35,363 nucleotides of DNA from DATARN01 sp963851105 (lineage in GTDB: Bacteria > Actinomycetota > Acidimicrobiia > Acidimicrobiales > Palsa-688). Where the stretch lies: assembly GCA_963851105.1 (NCBI GenBank), contig CAWKNP010000006.1:1-35363 (forward strand), read 5' to 3'. The translations under genes were made by a program, and so were the position numbers. Shown piece by piece: positions 25,150 to 34,221 of this stretch. The notes under the pieces were generated by a model. That model was not told the DNA's origin. It saw nothing but the letters and a program-made list of their open reading frames with translations, and did no database searches. Numbering within the stretch: position 1 is the stretch's first letter; each line of letters begins with the position of its first letter.

Positions 25150-26967
25150 TCAGGCCTTGAGGCGGTAGATCCAGGTACCTGTGACGTCCTTGTCAAGGTT
25201 GGCCTGGGTCAGGGGCGCCTTCCCGCTCCAGTGGGCGCCAGCGGGGAGGTCGACGTTGAGATTGAGCACATCGCCGGTGTTGTCCACGATGTGCTGGAAG
25301 TTCAAGGCGTACTGCCAGGAACCGTCGCTACGCCGCTGCCCGAGGCCGGGCACGTCCCAGACCACCTTGATGGTGCCGGTGCTGTTGGGCGCCACCGTGC
25401 GGAACCAGCCGGCGGCGGGGTGGCCGGCCAGGGCGGGCTCGAGGGAGAACGGAGGGTCGGACGCCACCGGGTCCAGTACGGCCCCGGCGGGCCCGTAGAG
25501 GGTGTAATAGGTGAGCACGTCGTTGTTGACCGGGCTCGGGGCCTCGGTGTTGTTGATCGTGAGGGTCGTCGTGATGCGGGCCGATCCGTCGGCGTGCAGC
25601 GAGACCTGCTCGTCGAAGGTGCGCTTCAGGCCGCCGCCGTTCTTGGCGGCGTACTCGAACTCTCCGTCGTAGAAGAAGTCGCCGTCGGTGGCCGGCAGAA
25701 CGCCGTTCCAGCCCCGCTGGACAAGGGTCGACTGGACGGCCTGATCGTGCGACCACACCAGGAGCTGGCGGGCCGCGAAGGCCTTCGATACGGCCGCGCC
25801 CAGGCTGCGCCACTGTGAGGCCGGTGCTTGGAGCAGCTTCGCCATGACGGCCTGGCCGAGCGGGGACAGGAACTCCTTGCGGTCCAGGCCGGGTGTCGTC
25901 GGCGGCAGCTGGTGGGTGTAGTAGTCGAGGCGGCCCACCACGTTGGCCGCGGTCACCGTCTCGTTGTAGCCAGGCACCACCACCGGACCGGTGACCGCCA
26001 GGATCCGGGCCAGGAACTGCGGGGTGAACGAGACGACGCCGTCGGTCGGCGCCTCGCCGCCCGCGGCCCACAGCTTCAGGGCGACATCGGCGGCGTGCGG
26101 CCAGTCCGGCGTCGTGTTGGTGTTGGCGAACGTCTCTGGGAGTGGCGGGTCGTAGAACCGGAAGGGCGATCCGACCTGGTCAGGCGGGATCACGGCGGTG
26201 GGATGGTCCCGGACCCAGGCGACACTGTCGTCGTAGCGGGTCAGGCGCACCTTCCCGGCGTCGGCGGTCAGCACTCCGTAGCTGCCCATGAAACCCCCGG
26301 TCGGGCGCAGCTCGTCGGGGTTCTGGGACAGGATCAGGTAGCTCCGGGGTCCGTCGCCACCGGTGAAGGCGATCATGGCGTTGACCCCGTCCATGGCGGA
26401 ACGCGCGGTTGCGTCGATCTTGGCGATCCGGGTCGTCGCTTCCCGGTGGGCGCCGGCCAGCGGTCCCAGCAGCCGGTACCCGCCGAGCGACTTCAGCTGG
26501 GTCGAGGCGGTTTCGAGTGCGGTGACCCCCTCACGCAGGGCGGTCTGGACCGTACGGAGCTTGTCGAGGGAGTCAGACAATGGCACCGCAGGCCCTGTCG
26601 GCTGATCGATCACTGACGCCGCGTCGGTGATCTTCAGCCCCGTCTGGGAGAGCGACACGCCGATGTCGGCGAAGGTATCGACGGCGCGCACCTGGACCCG
26701 GACCAGCGGGACCGCGCGCCAGATGGCCAGGACTGGCCCGAACGGGAAGCTGTGCAGCTCGTCGTGCATCCGCCGAAAGTCGCGATCGGAGGCCAGGAGA
26801 TCCTGGCGGGTGGCACCGACCTGCTGGGCGAGCAGGTCTTTCTGGGCCCGAATCAAGCGCACCTTGCCCGCCGTCCCCGCCCGCGAGGCCCGCCAGATGC
26901 CGAAGACGGCCACCAGGACCAGCAGGACCACCACGGCGCCGAGTGCCAAGAGGACCCGCTGCCGCAA
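25150..26967 (-). CDS. DUF4012 domain protein (second copy)
   Basis: This is a protein of about 605 residues with one N-terminal membrane helix (LLALGAVVVLLVLVAVFGIW) and a large outside domain. The DUF4012 hallmark is SYLILSQNPDELRPTGGFMG near residues 209-228, followed by SYGVLTADAGKVRL. DUF4012 proteins are common near actinobacterial and Chloroflexi polysaccharide loci; their activity is not established. No ATG or GTG lies near the start in this frame. TTG 26967 sits just before the helix, and a family-like basic Pro-rich stretch (SRPPKAGPPKRRSLPLRQR) lies upstream in frame. GTG 27046 (VTEAHVEVEQ) would reach it only if one A in the AAA at 27014-27016 is extra. It follows the paralogue at 27107 and is likely cotranscribed. 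Confidence 0.85.
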   Translation of the reverse strand: MRQRVLLALGAVVVLLVLVAVFGIWRASRAGTAGKVRLIRAQKDLLAQQVGATRQDLLASDRDFRRMHDELHSFPFGPVLAIWRAVPLVRVQVRAVDTFADIGVSLSQTGLKITDAASVIDQPTGPAVPLSDSLDKLRTVQTALREGVTALETASTQLKSLGGYRLLGPLAGAHREATTRIAKIDATARSAMDGVNAMIAFTGGDGPRSYLILSQNPDELRPTGGFMGSYGVLTADAGKVRLTRYDDSVAWVRDHPTAVIPPDQVGSPFRFYDPPLPETFANTNTTPDWPHAADVALKLWAAGGEAPTDGVVSFTPQFLARILAVTGPVVVPGYNETVTAANVVGRLDYYTHQLPPTTPGLDRKEFLSPLGQAVMAKLLQAPASQWRSLGAAVSKAFAARQLLVWSHDQAVQSTLVQRGWNGVLPATDGDFFYDGEFEYAAKNGGGLKRTFDEQVSLHADGSARITTTLTINNTEAPSPVNNDVLTYYTLYGPAGAVLDPVASDPPFSLEPALAGHPAAGWFRTVAPNSTGTIKVVWDVPGLGQRRSDGSWQYALNFQHIVDNTGDVLNLNVDLPAGAHWSGKAPLTQANLDKDVTGTWIYRLKA

Positions 26968-27106
26968 GGGCAGCGAACGCCTCTTCGGTGGCCCGGCCTT
27001 CGGGGGTCGGCTCTTTCTGCTCGACTTCGACGTGCGCCTCGGTCACCTCAGGGGAGGCTACTCAAGGTCTCCAGGGGTCTGGTTCCACCTACCGCCGCCG
27101 GCTCGC

Positions 27107-29005
27107 CTACCGGTGGAGGTCCCAGCTCAGCGTCATGGTGCGATCCCAGATGCCCCCCCAGGTCGCCTTGCCGGCAACCGTCCACCCGGGCGCGTCGATC
27201 GTGACGCTCAACGCCGGCGGGACCAATCTCGCCTGGGGCACGTAGCGCAGCTCCAACTTCCCGTTGCTGACGGCGTTCGGGATCACGGTGTCGAACGACA
27301 GCTGGCGGGTCTGGCCGGCATAGATGCGGTCGGCGACGGTGTTGCTCAACCGCAGCCCGGATTCCGGCACCGAGCCCGGTTGGTCCGAGCCCGCCGGGCC
27401 CCACAGCAGGACCCAGGCCCAATACTCCCCGGGTTGCGTCGTGCCGAAGCCGTCGGGTCCCAGCTGATACGACGCCTTGGCACCGGGCGGGGACCCGTTG
27501 TGGATGATGACGGTGGTCTTGACGATGGCAGTGCCGTTGCTGGTGATGCGAACCTGCTGGGTGGCTGCGGTGCGCACGTAGTAGTCGACCTTGGTGGCGT
27601 TGCGGTTCTCCACCGCCAGGTGGAAGGTGCGGTCGGGGTTGATGACGCCAGGTCCCCCACCGAGGCCGACCCGCTCGAGCGTGGGTTCCTCCCCGGTGTT
27701 GGCGCTCCAGACCCGCATGTGGCCACCCGCGGCGGCGGTGGCCAGTTGCTGGGCGAGCGGCAGCGGATCGAACGATCCCGCCGAGAGGCGGTTGACCACT
27801 TCGGTGACGACTTCGGACAGCAGCTCCTTGCGCACGGTCTGCTGGCCGGGAGGGAAGGTGTCGTACAGGTCGTGCAGGATCACCGTGCCCGCGTTGTCGG
27901 CGGTGATCACCTGATTGACATCGGGCACCGTGACGGGGCCGACAACGCTCAGCAGAGCTGCCAGTGCGGGAACATCGAGGGCCAGCACCCCGTCGACGTT
28001 CTGGCCCGTCGCCTGGTGGTACATGTCCTGGATGGCCTTGGCGGTGAAGCTGAAGTCGGCGGTGGCATTGACCGACGGCCAGACACCGGTCGGGTTGATA
28101 CTGCCGAAGACCGCAGCGGTGCCTGCGGGGATCGGCGTCGGCGCCGGCCCCTTCAGGGCAAGGGGGACCGTCACCCCTTTTCCGGGGACCTGGACCGGAG
28201 TGAACAGGCTGCCGTGTTCGGTGACGACCACATGGCCCTTGTCGATAGTGATGAGGGCGTACGAGAGGATGGCGCCCTGATCGCGCATCTCGGCATCGTT
28301 TTCCAGGCCCATGAAGTAGTGGCGGGGGCCGCCCGCGCCGAGGAGGCCTTGGCCGACCTTCACCGCGTCGGCGTCGTTGAGCAGACGGGTGCCGGTCGAT
28401 GCCGCCAGGGTGTTGAACTGCCGGCGGGCCTTGCCGAGCGGTCCCAGCAGGCCCCCGCCAGAGCGTTTCAAGCCGGCGATGGCACTTCCGGCGTGGCGCA
28501 GGTCGATCTCGAAGGTGGCGAGCGCGAGGACGGGAATCTTGGCGCCGCTGACCTTGCCCTGGGCCACCAGGCTGTCCGCTTGGCCGATCAGGTCGTGACC
28601 GGCCTGGAGGGCGGTGCCCGAGTCGTCGACCAACCGGAGCAGGCCCGAGCGCTGGGTCGAAAGGACGGGAACGAACTTTGCGATCCGCAACGCGAACGAG
28701 TGCGTGACGATGTGCCGGCCGACGGATACTTCGTCGATCGCGAAGGCCAGTTGCTGGGTCGTGGCGGTACGACCATCGGCGCTGTTCAGCGACGCCGGAT
28801 GGCTGACGATTTGATCGAGGGTGCTCTTGGCCGATACCAGGCGGGAACGGGCCGCCAGCAGGTCGCGCCACCCGGCCGCCGCCAGCAACACCGCGATGAC
28901 GAGAAGTCCCCCGGCGATCAGCCAGATTGTCCTCCGGCGAGCCCGGCGCCGGCGCCGGGAACGGCCGGCCATTCTCAGCGGCCGGGCAGAGTCGGGGTCG
29001 GACAT
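27107..29005 (-). CDS. DUF4012 domain protein (first copy)
   Basis: This is a 632-residue protein: a very basic N-terminus (RMAGRSRRRRRARRR), one membrane helix (TIWLIAGGLLVIAVLLAAAG) and a large extracytoplasmic domain. The DUF4012 core is HYFMGLENDAEMRDQGAILS near residue 228, then a long beta-rich C-terminal part with VENRNATKVDYYVR-like segments. It is clearly paralogous to the gene at 25150 by layout. ATG 29005 was chosen. The open frame continues upstream to 29317, and that upstream part reads as the C-terminus of the neighbouring methyltransferase, not as part of this protein. Its function is unknown; the context suggests a role in surface polymer attachment or display. Confidence 0.85.
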   Translation of the reverse strand: MSDPDSARPLRMAGRSRRRRRARRRTIWLIAGGLLVIAVLLAAAGWRDLLAARSRLVSAKSTLDQIVSHPASLNSADGRTATTQQLAFAIDEVSVGRHIVTHSFALRIAKFVPVLSTQRSGLLRLVDDSGTALQAGHDLIGQADSLVAQGKVSGAKIPVLALATFEIDLRHAGSAIAGLKRSGGGLLGPLGKARRQFNTLAASTGTRLLNDADAVKVGQGLLGAGGPRHYFMGLENDAEMRDQGAILSYALITIDKGHVVVTEHGSLFTPVQVPGKGVTVPLALKGPAPTPIPAGTAAVFGSINPTGVWPSVNATADFSFTAKAIQDMYHQATGQNVDGVLALDVPALAALLSVVGPVTVPDVNQVITADNAGTVILHDLYDTFPPGQQTVRKELLSEVVTEVVNRLSAGSFDPLPLAQQLATAAAGGHMRVWSANTGEEPTLERVGLGGGPGVINPDRTFHLAVENRNATKVDYYVRTAATQQVRITSNGTAIVKTTVIIHNGSPPGAKASYQLGPDGFGTTQPGEYWAWVLLWGPAGSDQPGSVPESGLRLSNTVADRIYAGQTRQLSFDTVIPNAVSNGKLELRYVPQARLVPPALSVTIDAPGWTVAGKATWGGIWDRTMTLSWDLHR

Positions 29006-29162
29006 CGGGGTCAGTGTAGAGAAAGGTGTCCCCGCCAGGGGCGCGCTGGCCAAACTCACCCGAACCGCCGAAGAGGTGGCCGACGGGAAGTGCCCTTCCC
29101 CCGCCTTGATCCCCGCGACAACTGGCATCGGGCGGTAGCGCGGCAGCAGGGCGGCCAGGGCG

Positions 29163-30005
29163 TCAGCACGGCCGTGGTGCAGCATCGAGGTCGACATGGC
29201 GATCCGGGCGCTCGGGTTGCCAGTCAGAAACGCCAGCAGCAGGGCCGATCTCCTGCCAGAAGAAGAGCCTTCCGGCGAGCAGGTCGGGGGGGTAGTCGTA
29301 GGGAAACGTGATGTCATGGAAATGGGCGAACGAGCCGGCGGGAAGCCGCGGCAGCGCCTCGAGGATGATCCGATTGACCTCGCTGCCCGGCTTCACGGTG
29401 TGGGTCGAGTCGACGAAGAGCAGTCCACCGGGCCCGACGTCGGTGAGCACCGCGAGGTCGACGTCCTGGGCGGGCGTCGGGAGCAGCGTGATCTCGCCGT
29501 GCCCGGCAGCGCCGGTAAGGAAATCAGTGGGAAAAGGGTCGATGCTGATGATGTCGGTTTCGAAGCCGAAGTCGTGGCCCGCCGCCAGCAGCACAGCGGT
29601 GGTCAGCCCGGCGCCGACCTGCACGACGCGTGGTGGTCGATGGGTGGCGATGAAGGCGTACAGGATCTCCGCTTCGATGGGCCCGTAGCCCAGGCTCCCG
29701 TAGCGCTCGACGGCCTCGGCGTAGACCGACCGGGCGGCCAGCTGCCGCCGGACCTCGTCGCCGAAACACCCGGAGAGGAACTCTGCTTGGGGCTCGATGT
29801 CGGCCCCCGTAACGCCGGCCATGGAGTGCGGCGTACGCCACTGCGTCGAGTGGCTGAGCGCCGCCATGTCGGGGACCGCCGAGTAGAAGTGCCGCGGCAG
29901 TACGTCGACGCCGACGCGCTGGCCGAACTCGAACACCGCCCGCAGTGCCCGCCTACCTTGCCGCCGCCAGTTCAGCCCCGCCACCTCAGCCCGCCCCTTC
30001 AGCAC
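29163..30005 (-). CDS. Class I SAM-dependent methyltransferase, C-terminus out of frame
   Basis: This protein has a class I core: VVQVGAGLTTAVLL (motif I), then FETDIISIDPFP, and GGLLFVDSTHTVKPGSEVNR, FAHFHDITFPYDYPPD, typical of a group of glycan-associated methyltransferases. The frame from GTG 30005 gives about 280 residues, but its last 25 residues are not family-like. In the neighbouring frame the expected C-terminus continues as ALLLAFLTGNPSARIAMSTS and further, to about 29060. One extra base near 29250-29262 explains this. The corrected frame has no stop before the DUF4012 ATG, so a second change may exist. TTG 30008 is an alternative start. It diverges from the phosphoesterase gene. 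Confidence 0.8.
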   Translation of the reverse strand: MLKGRAEVAGLNWRRQGRRALRAVFEFGQRVGVDVLPRHFYSAVPDMAALSHSTQWRTPHSMAGVTGADIEPQAEFLSGCFGDEVRRQLAARSVYAEAVERYGSLGYGPIEAEILYAFIATHRPPRVVQVGAGLTTAVLLAAGHDFGFETDIISIDPFPTDFLTGAAGHGEITLLPTPAQDVDLAVLTDVGPGGLLFVDSTHTVKPGSEVNRIILEALPRLPAGSFAHFHDITFPYDYPPDLLAGRLFFWQEIGPAAGVSDWQPERPDRHVDLDAAPRPC

Positions 30006-30033
30006 CAAGGCGGTGATCCTACTGAGGTCCCAG

Positions 30034-30107
30034 GACGAGACCCGCCAACCACTACCGGTACTGCCGCGGTAGTTTCACTACGACGAGACCCGCCAACCAC
30101 TCCCGGT
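30034..30107. repeat. Two 26-bp direct repeats in the divergent promoter region
   Basis: Copies at 30034-30059 and 30082-30107 differ at one position (30054 versus 30102); the period is 48 bp. They lie between the methyltransferase (-) and phosphoesterase (+) genes. The spacing (between four and five helical turns) fits a pair of sites for a DNA-binding regulator, but no regulator is identified. Confidence 0.8.
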
Positions 30108-30258
30108 CCTATCGGGGTACGTTTTCCGCCCTGAACCTACTCACCGCATCGCGCCCCCTCATCGCAACGAGCCTGTTGGTTGCGGTCCTCTCCGCCTGCA
30201 CCCAGACAACAAGCCATCGGCCTCGCTCCCTACCACCGGCATTCACAAGATCAAGCAC

Positions 30259-31644
30259 GTGGTGGTGATCATGCAGGAAAACCGCTCGTTTGATCACTAC
30301 TTCGGGACCTACCCCGGTGCCGACGGCATCCCCCCCCACACCTGTATCCCGGACCCGGCGGCGGGAGGTTGTGCCCGCCCGTACCACGACCCCGCGAATG
30401 TGAACATCGGCGGGCCCCATGCCGCCGTCTCCGCGGTCGGCGCCATCGACAACGGCAAGATGGACGGGTTCCTTAAGGTGGCCGCACAGGACGTTCGCTC
30501 CTGCGTGAATGTCAACGACCCTTTCTGCTCGCCTGACGCCGGTAAGGACGCCATCGGGTACCACGATGCCCGGGAGATCCCGAACTACTGGACCTACGCC
30601 CAGCAATTCGTGCTCCAGGACCACATGTTCGAGCCGAACGCCTCTTGGAGCCTGCCATCGCATTTGTTCATGGTGTCGTTGTGGTCGGCGTTCTGCCCGC
30701 AGCCGAATAACCCCTTGGGCTGTTCCGACGCCCTCGACAATCCGGCCAGGCCGCCGCTGTACGTCCCTCCCGGGAACACCCCGCCGCCCACGGACAAAAC
30801 AGGGGCGCCGGTCACCTACGTCAACCATCCGGACTACCAGTGGACCGATCTCACGTACCTGCTCCACCAGCATGTCGTCTCGTGGGCCTACTACCTCGCC
30901 GACGGACTCGAGCCCGATTGCCGCAACCCAGCGGACGTGTCGTGCCCCCCAGTCCCCCAGCACACCCAGACACCGGGAATCTGGAATCCGCTGCCCTACT
31001 TCGACACCGTTCGCGCCGACGGCCAGCTCCCCAACATCCAGCAGACCGATCACTTCTACTCCGACGCCAGGGCCGGAACATTGCCCGCCGTCTCCTGGGT
31101 CGTGCCGTCAGCCGCCCGGAGCGAACACCCGCCGGCCGGTGTGGCCGAAGGGCAGACCTACGTCACCAGCCTCGTCAACGCAGTCATGCAGGGCCCCGAC
31201 TGGTCATCGACCGCCATTTTCCTGTCGTGGGACGACTGGGGCGGCTTCTATGACCACGTGGTGCCGCCCAAGGTCGACGCCAATGGCTATGGCCTTCGGG
31301 TCCCCGGGCTCGTCATCAGCCCCTACGCCAAGAAGGGCTACATCGACCACCAGACGCTCAGCTTCGATGCCTATGCCAAGTTCATCGAGGATGTCTTCTT
31401 GGGCGGCCAACGCCTCGACCCGCAGACCGACGGCCGCCCAGATTCACGCCCCAATGTACGGGAAACGGTCCCGATCCTCGGGGACCTGGCGAGCGACTTC
31501 AACTTCGACCAGGCCCCCAGGCTGCCTCTCCTCCTGCCGCTCGCGCCTGCCCCGGGACCTGCGTCCACCCCCCAATTCACTAAACGCCAAGTCCCGGCTC
31601 CGCCGGTGCCTCGCCGCCGCCGTGCGATCGAACCGTCGGGCTAG
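30259..31644 (+). CDS. Phosphoesterase / phospholipase C family protein (PF04185 type), likely lipoprotein
   Basis: This is a protein of 461 residues from GTG 30259. The family motifs are VVIMQENRSFDHYFGTYPG (metal-site start), FEPNASWSLPSHLFMVSLWS, IFLSWDDWGGFYDHVVPP and LRVPGLVISPYAKKGYIDHQ. Such enzymes hydrolyse phospholipids or phosphate esters outside the cytoplasm. The residues TGIHKIKH just upstream, in frame, also belong to the family, so the true start is earlier. A signal peptide with lipobox (LLVAVLSAC) lies upstream, about 30131-30210, but in another frame. This suggests one indel between about 30205 and 30240 and an original lipoprotein. No ATG/GTG/TTG precedes that signal in its frame. 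The C-terminus is Pro/Arg-rich. Confidence 0.85.
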   Translation: MVVIMQENRSFDHYFGTYPGADGIPPHTCIPDPAAGGCARPYHDPANVNIGGPHAAVSAVGAIDNGKMDGFLKVAAQDVRSCVNVNDPFCSPDAGKDAIGYHDAREIPNYWTYAQQFVLQDHMFEPNASWSLPSHLFMVSLWSAFCPQPNNPLGCSDALDNPARPPLYVPPGNTPPPTDKTGAPVTYVNHPDYQWTDLTYLLHQHVVSWAYYLADGLEPDCRNPADVSCPPVPQHTQTPGIWNPLPYFDTVRADGQLPNIQQTDHFYSDARAGTLPAVSWVVPSAARSEHPPAGVAEGQTYVTSLVNAVMQGPDWSSTAIFLSWDDWGGFYDHVVPPKVDANGYGLRVPGLVISPYAKKGYIDHQTLSFDAYAKFIEDVFLGGQRLDPQTDGRPDSRPNVRETVPILGDLASDFNFDQAPRLPLLLPLAPAPGPASTPQFTKRQVPAPPVPRRRRAIEPSG

Positions 31645-31655
31645 CGCTCCGGCGT

Positions 31656-32011
31656 GCCCGCTCGATCGACGCCGACGCGGTGGTCACCACCTTGCACCAC
31701 GATGGCCCGGCATTCCCGGGTATACAAGATCGCAGCCGAGCGAGTCACACCGATCTATCTGCACGTCGACAACGGTCCCGAGTTCGTAGCCGTGGCTGAC
31801 TGGTGCCGCTTCAACTGGCGCCGGAACGATATTTATCGACCCGGGTTCACCATGGCAGAACGCCTGGATCGAGAGCTTCAATGGCCGCCTCGCGATGAGC
31901 ACCTCAACGGCCACCAGTTCGACTTCGCTCCTCGAGGCCCAGGTCCTCACCGACGACTGGCGGATCAACTACAATTACAACCGTCCTAACCATCATGACC
32001 TGCATTTTTGA
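31656..32011 (+). pseudogene. Transposase (rve-type integrase core) fragment, frameshifted
   Basis: Fragments of an IS3/IS481-like integrase core appear in several frames: RSIDADAVVTTL, HVDNGPEFVAVADWCRF (the DNGPEF element), QNAWIESFNGRL, RDEHLNGHQFD, then LLEAQVLTDDWRINYNYNRP and a stop at 32009-32011. The N-terminal helix-turn-helix part is missing, and at least two frame changes occur. No terminal inverted repeats or target duplication were found. It begins 11 bases after the phosphoesterase stop. It is a dead relic, useful as a sign of past insertion or rearrangement. Confidence 0.85.
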
Positions 32012-32135
32012 TTGAATCTTACACCTCACTCATACGTCTTGGCTATGGAATGGCCCCCCTTTTCGCTGAGCCCGATACTCTTTCCCCATTGCCAAGGAAG
32101 TAACGACGTTTGGGGGCATCAGTGGGGGCATCAAG

Positions 32136-32853
32136 ATGACGCTAACTCGGCCGATGACAAACTGGCCTGGATTTAGACAACAAGTGAGGAGTCTGGCGAC
32201 ATCAGTCTCCCTTGTCTTGATCGTGTTGCTTCCTGTTGCCTCAACTCCACCTGCGCAGGCAACAAGTTTCGCCAGTAATGATGCCGTCTCGGGGCTAGCC
32301 GCATCGTCAGATGCGGTTACTTCCAAAGTTCTACTCGTGATTTATGATCCTGTCATGGTTAATAAGGGTGGGCAGCGGATGCACACCGCCTATGGTTGGA
32401 ATGATCCTGTCACGTTGACCAACCAGATAGGCTCGGACCTCTTACAGCGACCAAACATTTGATCAGTCCTGGGCGTCGAGGACTCCACACTGTTCTTCCA
32501 GTTCGTCTTGTTTGTTCGACTATAATCGGCTCGCTTCCGATTTTAACATCGCTCAACGCCTACAATTTGGAAATATTGATGAAGTGTGGGTCTATAATAA
32601 CGCTTATGGAGGCGTGTACGAATCCACCTACATTGGCAACGGGGGCTACTGGTTAAACTCTCCCCGGTGCAAGGAGTCCCAAGCACCAGGTTGGGCGTCG
32701 TAATGGGCTGGAACTTTGAACGTAGGGTAGGTGAAGCCATCCACTCGTTCCGACATACGCGTCGAAAGCATAATGTCGCACTCACATGGTTCGCCGCAAC
32801 CAAACCACCCTAATAGCTGGAATCGCTTCAACCTGTCCGACCAACAATCGCAC
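32136..32853 (+). pseudogene. Broken secreted-protein gene of lower GC
   Basis: The first 109 codons from ATG 32136 encode a signal peptide (LATSVSLVLIVLLPVASTPP, likely cleavage after AQA) and KVLLVIYDPVMVNKGGQRMH, then a stop at 32460. The protein resumes in other frames: YNRLASDFNIAQRLQFGNID and EVWVYNNAYGGVYESTYIGN near 32515-32640, VMGWNFERRVGEAIHSFRH near 32698-32760, and VESIMSHSHGSPQPNHPNSW to about 32850. Read together these look like one conserved secreted protein of some 230 or more residues whose exact family I cannot name. At least three frame changes are needed. Base composition is clearly more AT-rich than the rest of the window, and the 3' end runs into an oppositely oriented broken gene. 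Confidence 0.7.
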
Positions 32854-32857
32854 GGGC

Positions 32858-34103
32858 AGCGGTGCGGGACTGGGACGGCGCCGCTCCGCCGCCGTGGTCC
32901 GCCACCGGTTGACCCGGCGCAACGCCGTGTGATAGCCCGGCCAGCCGTGCCTCTGCAGGGCATCGACCCGTCGACACCGGGACAGCTCCCGGGCGATCTG
33001 GGGGTTCTGACATCGAGGCACATCCCCGAACGCCTCGACGACGTCACTGAAACTGCTGGGCGGCCGGTTGCGTCCGATGAGCAGCCGGGAAAGGGACTCG
33101 TCGAGCAACCCCATATAGCTGCCAGCCTCGGCCAGGGCGATCACCACGCCCGGGCCGCCCGCGTCGAGCGCCGCCACCGCCTCCGCCATCGGCACCGGCC
33201 GCCCCTTTGCTTTCCATGACCGCAGGTCGGCGCCCACCGGCAGGCCGTCGGGCGGCCGGGTCATCGACCGCGAACGGGCGACGTCGACGTCGGTCAACGC
33301 GAACGGGGCCACCACCGAGCGGTTGAGACTGCGCCACGTGTTGGCCACGAACCGGTCGTGGATGGTGCGCCGCCAGTCGGGCCGGGCCAACGGGGCGGGC
33401 GGCCGGGCCCCGAACTCGAACAAGGCGGTGGCCGCCTCGCATCCCGCCTTGACCGCGGCCGGAGCAACCCCGCCCCGCCGGGCGACCGTCGGCGAAACAG
33501 CTCGGTTCGGGCCTTGACGAGACGGGCGGCGGCCTCGTGGAGGGGGAACGCCCCGCCGTCGACGCCTCGATCCCGCTCAACGGCCGGTCGCCGGCCAGGT
33601 CGGCGGCCAGCTGCACCAAAGGTGTCGTCAACGACACTTTGTCGCCGCCGGGATGGTGATGGCGGAACGGGTCCGGCCACTGCGGCGGGGTGATAGCCGC
33701 CAACTCGGCGGTGTCAGCGGCCAGTAGCCCGCCGGCCGGGACGGCTCGACCGGTCGGCAACAGGAAAGGGTCCGTCTGATGGGCCCAGCCGCCGTCCGCC
33801 AGCACACGACCCCAGGCCGACAAGTGGGAGCCGTTACGGTCGCACACCACCACCCAACCCCGGGACCGCTCGGCCGCCCTCAACGGCCGCGGGCATGGAG
33901 TAGCCCATGGGCACGTAGGGCGGATCCAAAACCGGGTGCGCAGCCGGTCCTCCCAGCCTCTTGCCCCGGGGCTGGGTGAACTCAATCAGGCGGTGCACCG
34001 TCGACGCCGCCGAGTACAAGTACCCGAACCCGATCGCGGGGGCAGAACAACTCGATCGCCTCGACGAGACCCAGCCTCCGGCCCCTTCGTTTCTGGCTCT
34101 CAC
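32858..34103 (-). pseudogene. Shattered minus-strand gene of unknown function
   Basis: Protein-like stretches occur in order on the minus strand but in changing frames: LYSAASTVHRLIEFTQPRGK and HPVLDPPYVPMGYSMPAAVE (33900-34030), GRVLADGGWAHQTDPFLLPT and AAITPPQWPDPFRHHHPGGD (33560-33830), LHEAAARLVKARTELFRRRS (about 33480-33545), then DWRRTIHDRFVANTWRSLNR to ALQRHGWPGYHTALRRVNRW (32900-33375). I do not recognise the family. At least three frame changes are required, and the C-terminus overlaps the remains of the plus-strand secreted-protein gene, so it is probably truncated as well. No intact start is assigned. Confidence 0.55.
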
Positions 34104-34221
34104 TCCGCCTCCCGGACCGACCTCAATCCTGCCCGTTCCCTAGCCCCGCGGCCCCGCCGCCCCTGCTGACTCCGCGCCGTCGACGGCAGCGTCCCGGCAT
34201 CTCCATTAACGTGAGCCGTCC

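Noticed and set aside
27048..28871. 607-codon minus-strand frame overlapping the first DUF4012 gene
   Set aside because: Arg/Pro/Gly/His-rich shadow; the DUF4012 motifs are in the neighbouring frame.
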